Below are positions 5,163 to 5,200 of a DNA stretch of 5,200 nucleotides, piece by piece. The notes beneath the pieces were generated by a model, which made no database searches, was not told the origin of the DNA, and saw nothing but the letters and a program-made list of their open reading frames with translations. Numbering within the stretch: the first letter of the stretch is position 1; each line of letters starts with the position of its first letter. The DNA is from Bordetella parapertussis (GTDB taxonomy: Bacteria > Pseudomonadota > Gammaproteobacteria > Burkholderiales > SG8-39), in NCBI GenBank assembly GCA_945869935.1, contig CAMBSA010000185.1, forward strand, positions 1 through 5,200, given 5' to 3'. A program made the position numbers and the translations under genes.

Positions 5163-5200
5163 ATGAAAACCGTAACGCTTGATGTGCGAACTCCCGCTGA
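5163..5200 (+). CDS. Start of a possible small DNA-binding regulator/antitoxin (3' end outside window)
   Basis: Only the first 12 codons are in view, reading MKTVTLDVRTPA. This resembles the N-terminus of small helix-turn-helix regulators or antitoxins (COG4190-like, often beginning MKTVTLG/D with a short β-strand), but twelve residues cannot prove it. There is no strong Shine-Dalgarno; a weak AAGA lies just upstream. The palindrome 18 bp before the ATG is compatible with autoregulation. Confidence 0.35.
   Translation, partial: MKTVTLDVRTPA

Noticed and set aside
4916..5182. 88-codon + strand frame
   Set aside because: Arg/Ser-rich, no ribosome-binding site, and it overlaps the more protein-like start at 5163.

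Overview
The window looks like high-GC proteobacterial chromosome, probably a betaproteobacterium; the lineage is inferred from codon style and gene content only. All supported genes lie on the + strand. It splits into a compact, very GC-rich redox operon (about 1-2580) and a lower-GC, repeat-rich accessory stretch (about 2581-5200). A hand count gives 47/60 G+C at 901-960 and 30/60 at 3661-3720.

Region 1 (2-2580) holds three consecutive genes. The first is the C-terminal end of a probable FAD-linked oxidase (GlcD/D-lactate dehydrogenase type). The second, 2 bases later, is a protein with two 4Fe-4S motifs and a C-terminal part that resembles a CCG domain stripped of its cysteines. The third is a geranylgeranyl-reductase-like (FixC/COG0644-type) flavoprotein. 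The layout suggests electrons passing from an FAD-dependent dehydrogenase through a ferredoxin-like subunit to, or alongside, a second flavoprotein. The substrate cannot be read from this window. A 24-bp tandem duplication sits at the stop codon of the Fe-S gene and in the gap before the flavoprotein gene.

Region 2 (2581-2796) is a gene-free, AT-richer gap. It contains a pair of inverted GGTCAGA/TCTGACC ends about 60 bp apart, like a small non-autonomous palindromic element, just upstream of the next gene.

Region 3 (2797-4206) is a full-length DUF2130 protein (469 aa): an N-terminal CPHC motif, a long charged coiled coil with a clear internal duplication, and a C-terminal domain whose residues read as a PD-(D/E)XK nuclease core. 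This is the strongest candidate for under-described biology here.

Region 4 (4207-4457) is an unusual palindromic element. Two arms of 87 nt face each other around an 18-nt loop, with hairpins nested in both arms. A CTAAG joint recurs at 4235, 4340 and 4445, exactly 105 bp apart. The last joint supplies the apparent Shine-Dalgarno of the next gene (4458-4865), a 135-aa protein of unknown function with a possible RNase H-like layout. The window ends with about 300 bp without a convincing gene, a 6-bp-stem palindrome, and the first codons of a possible small regulator/antitoxin (5163 onward).
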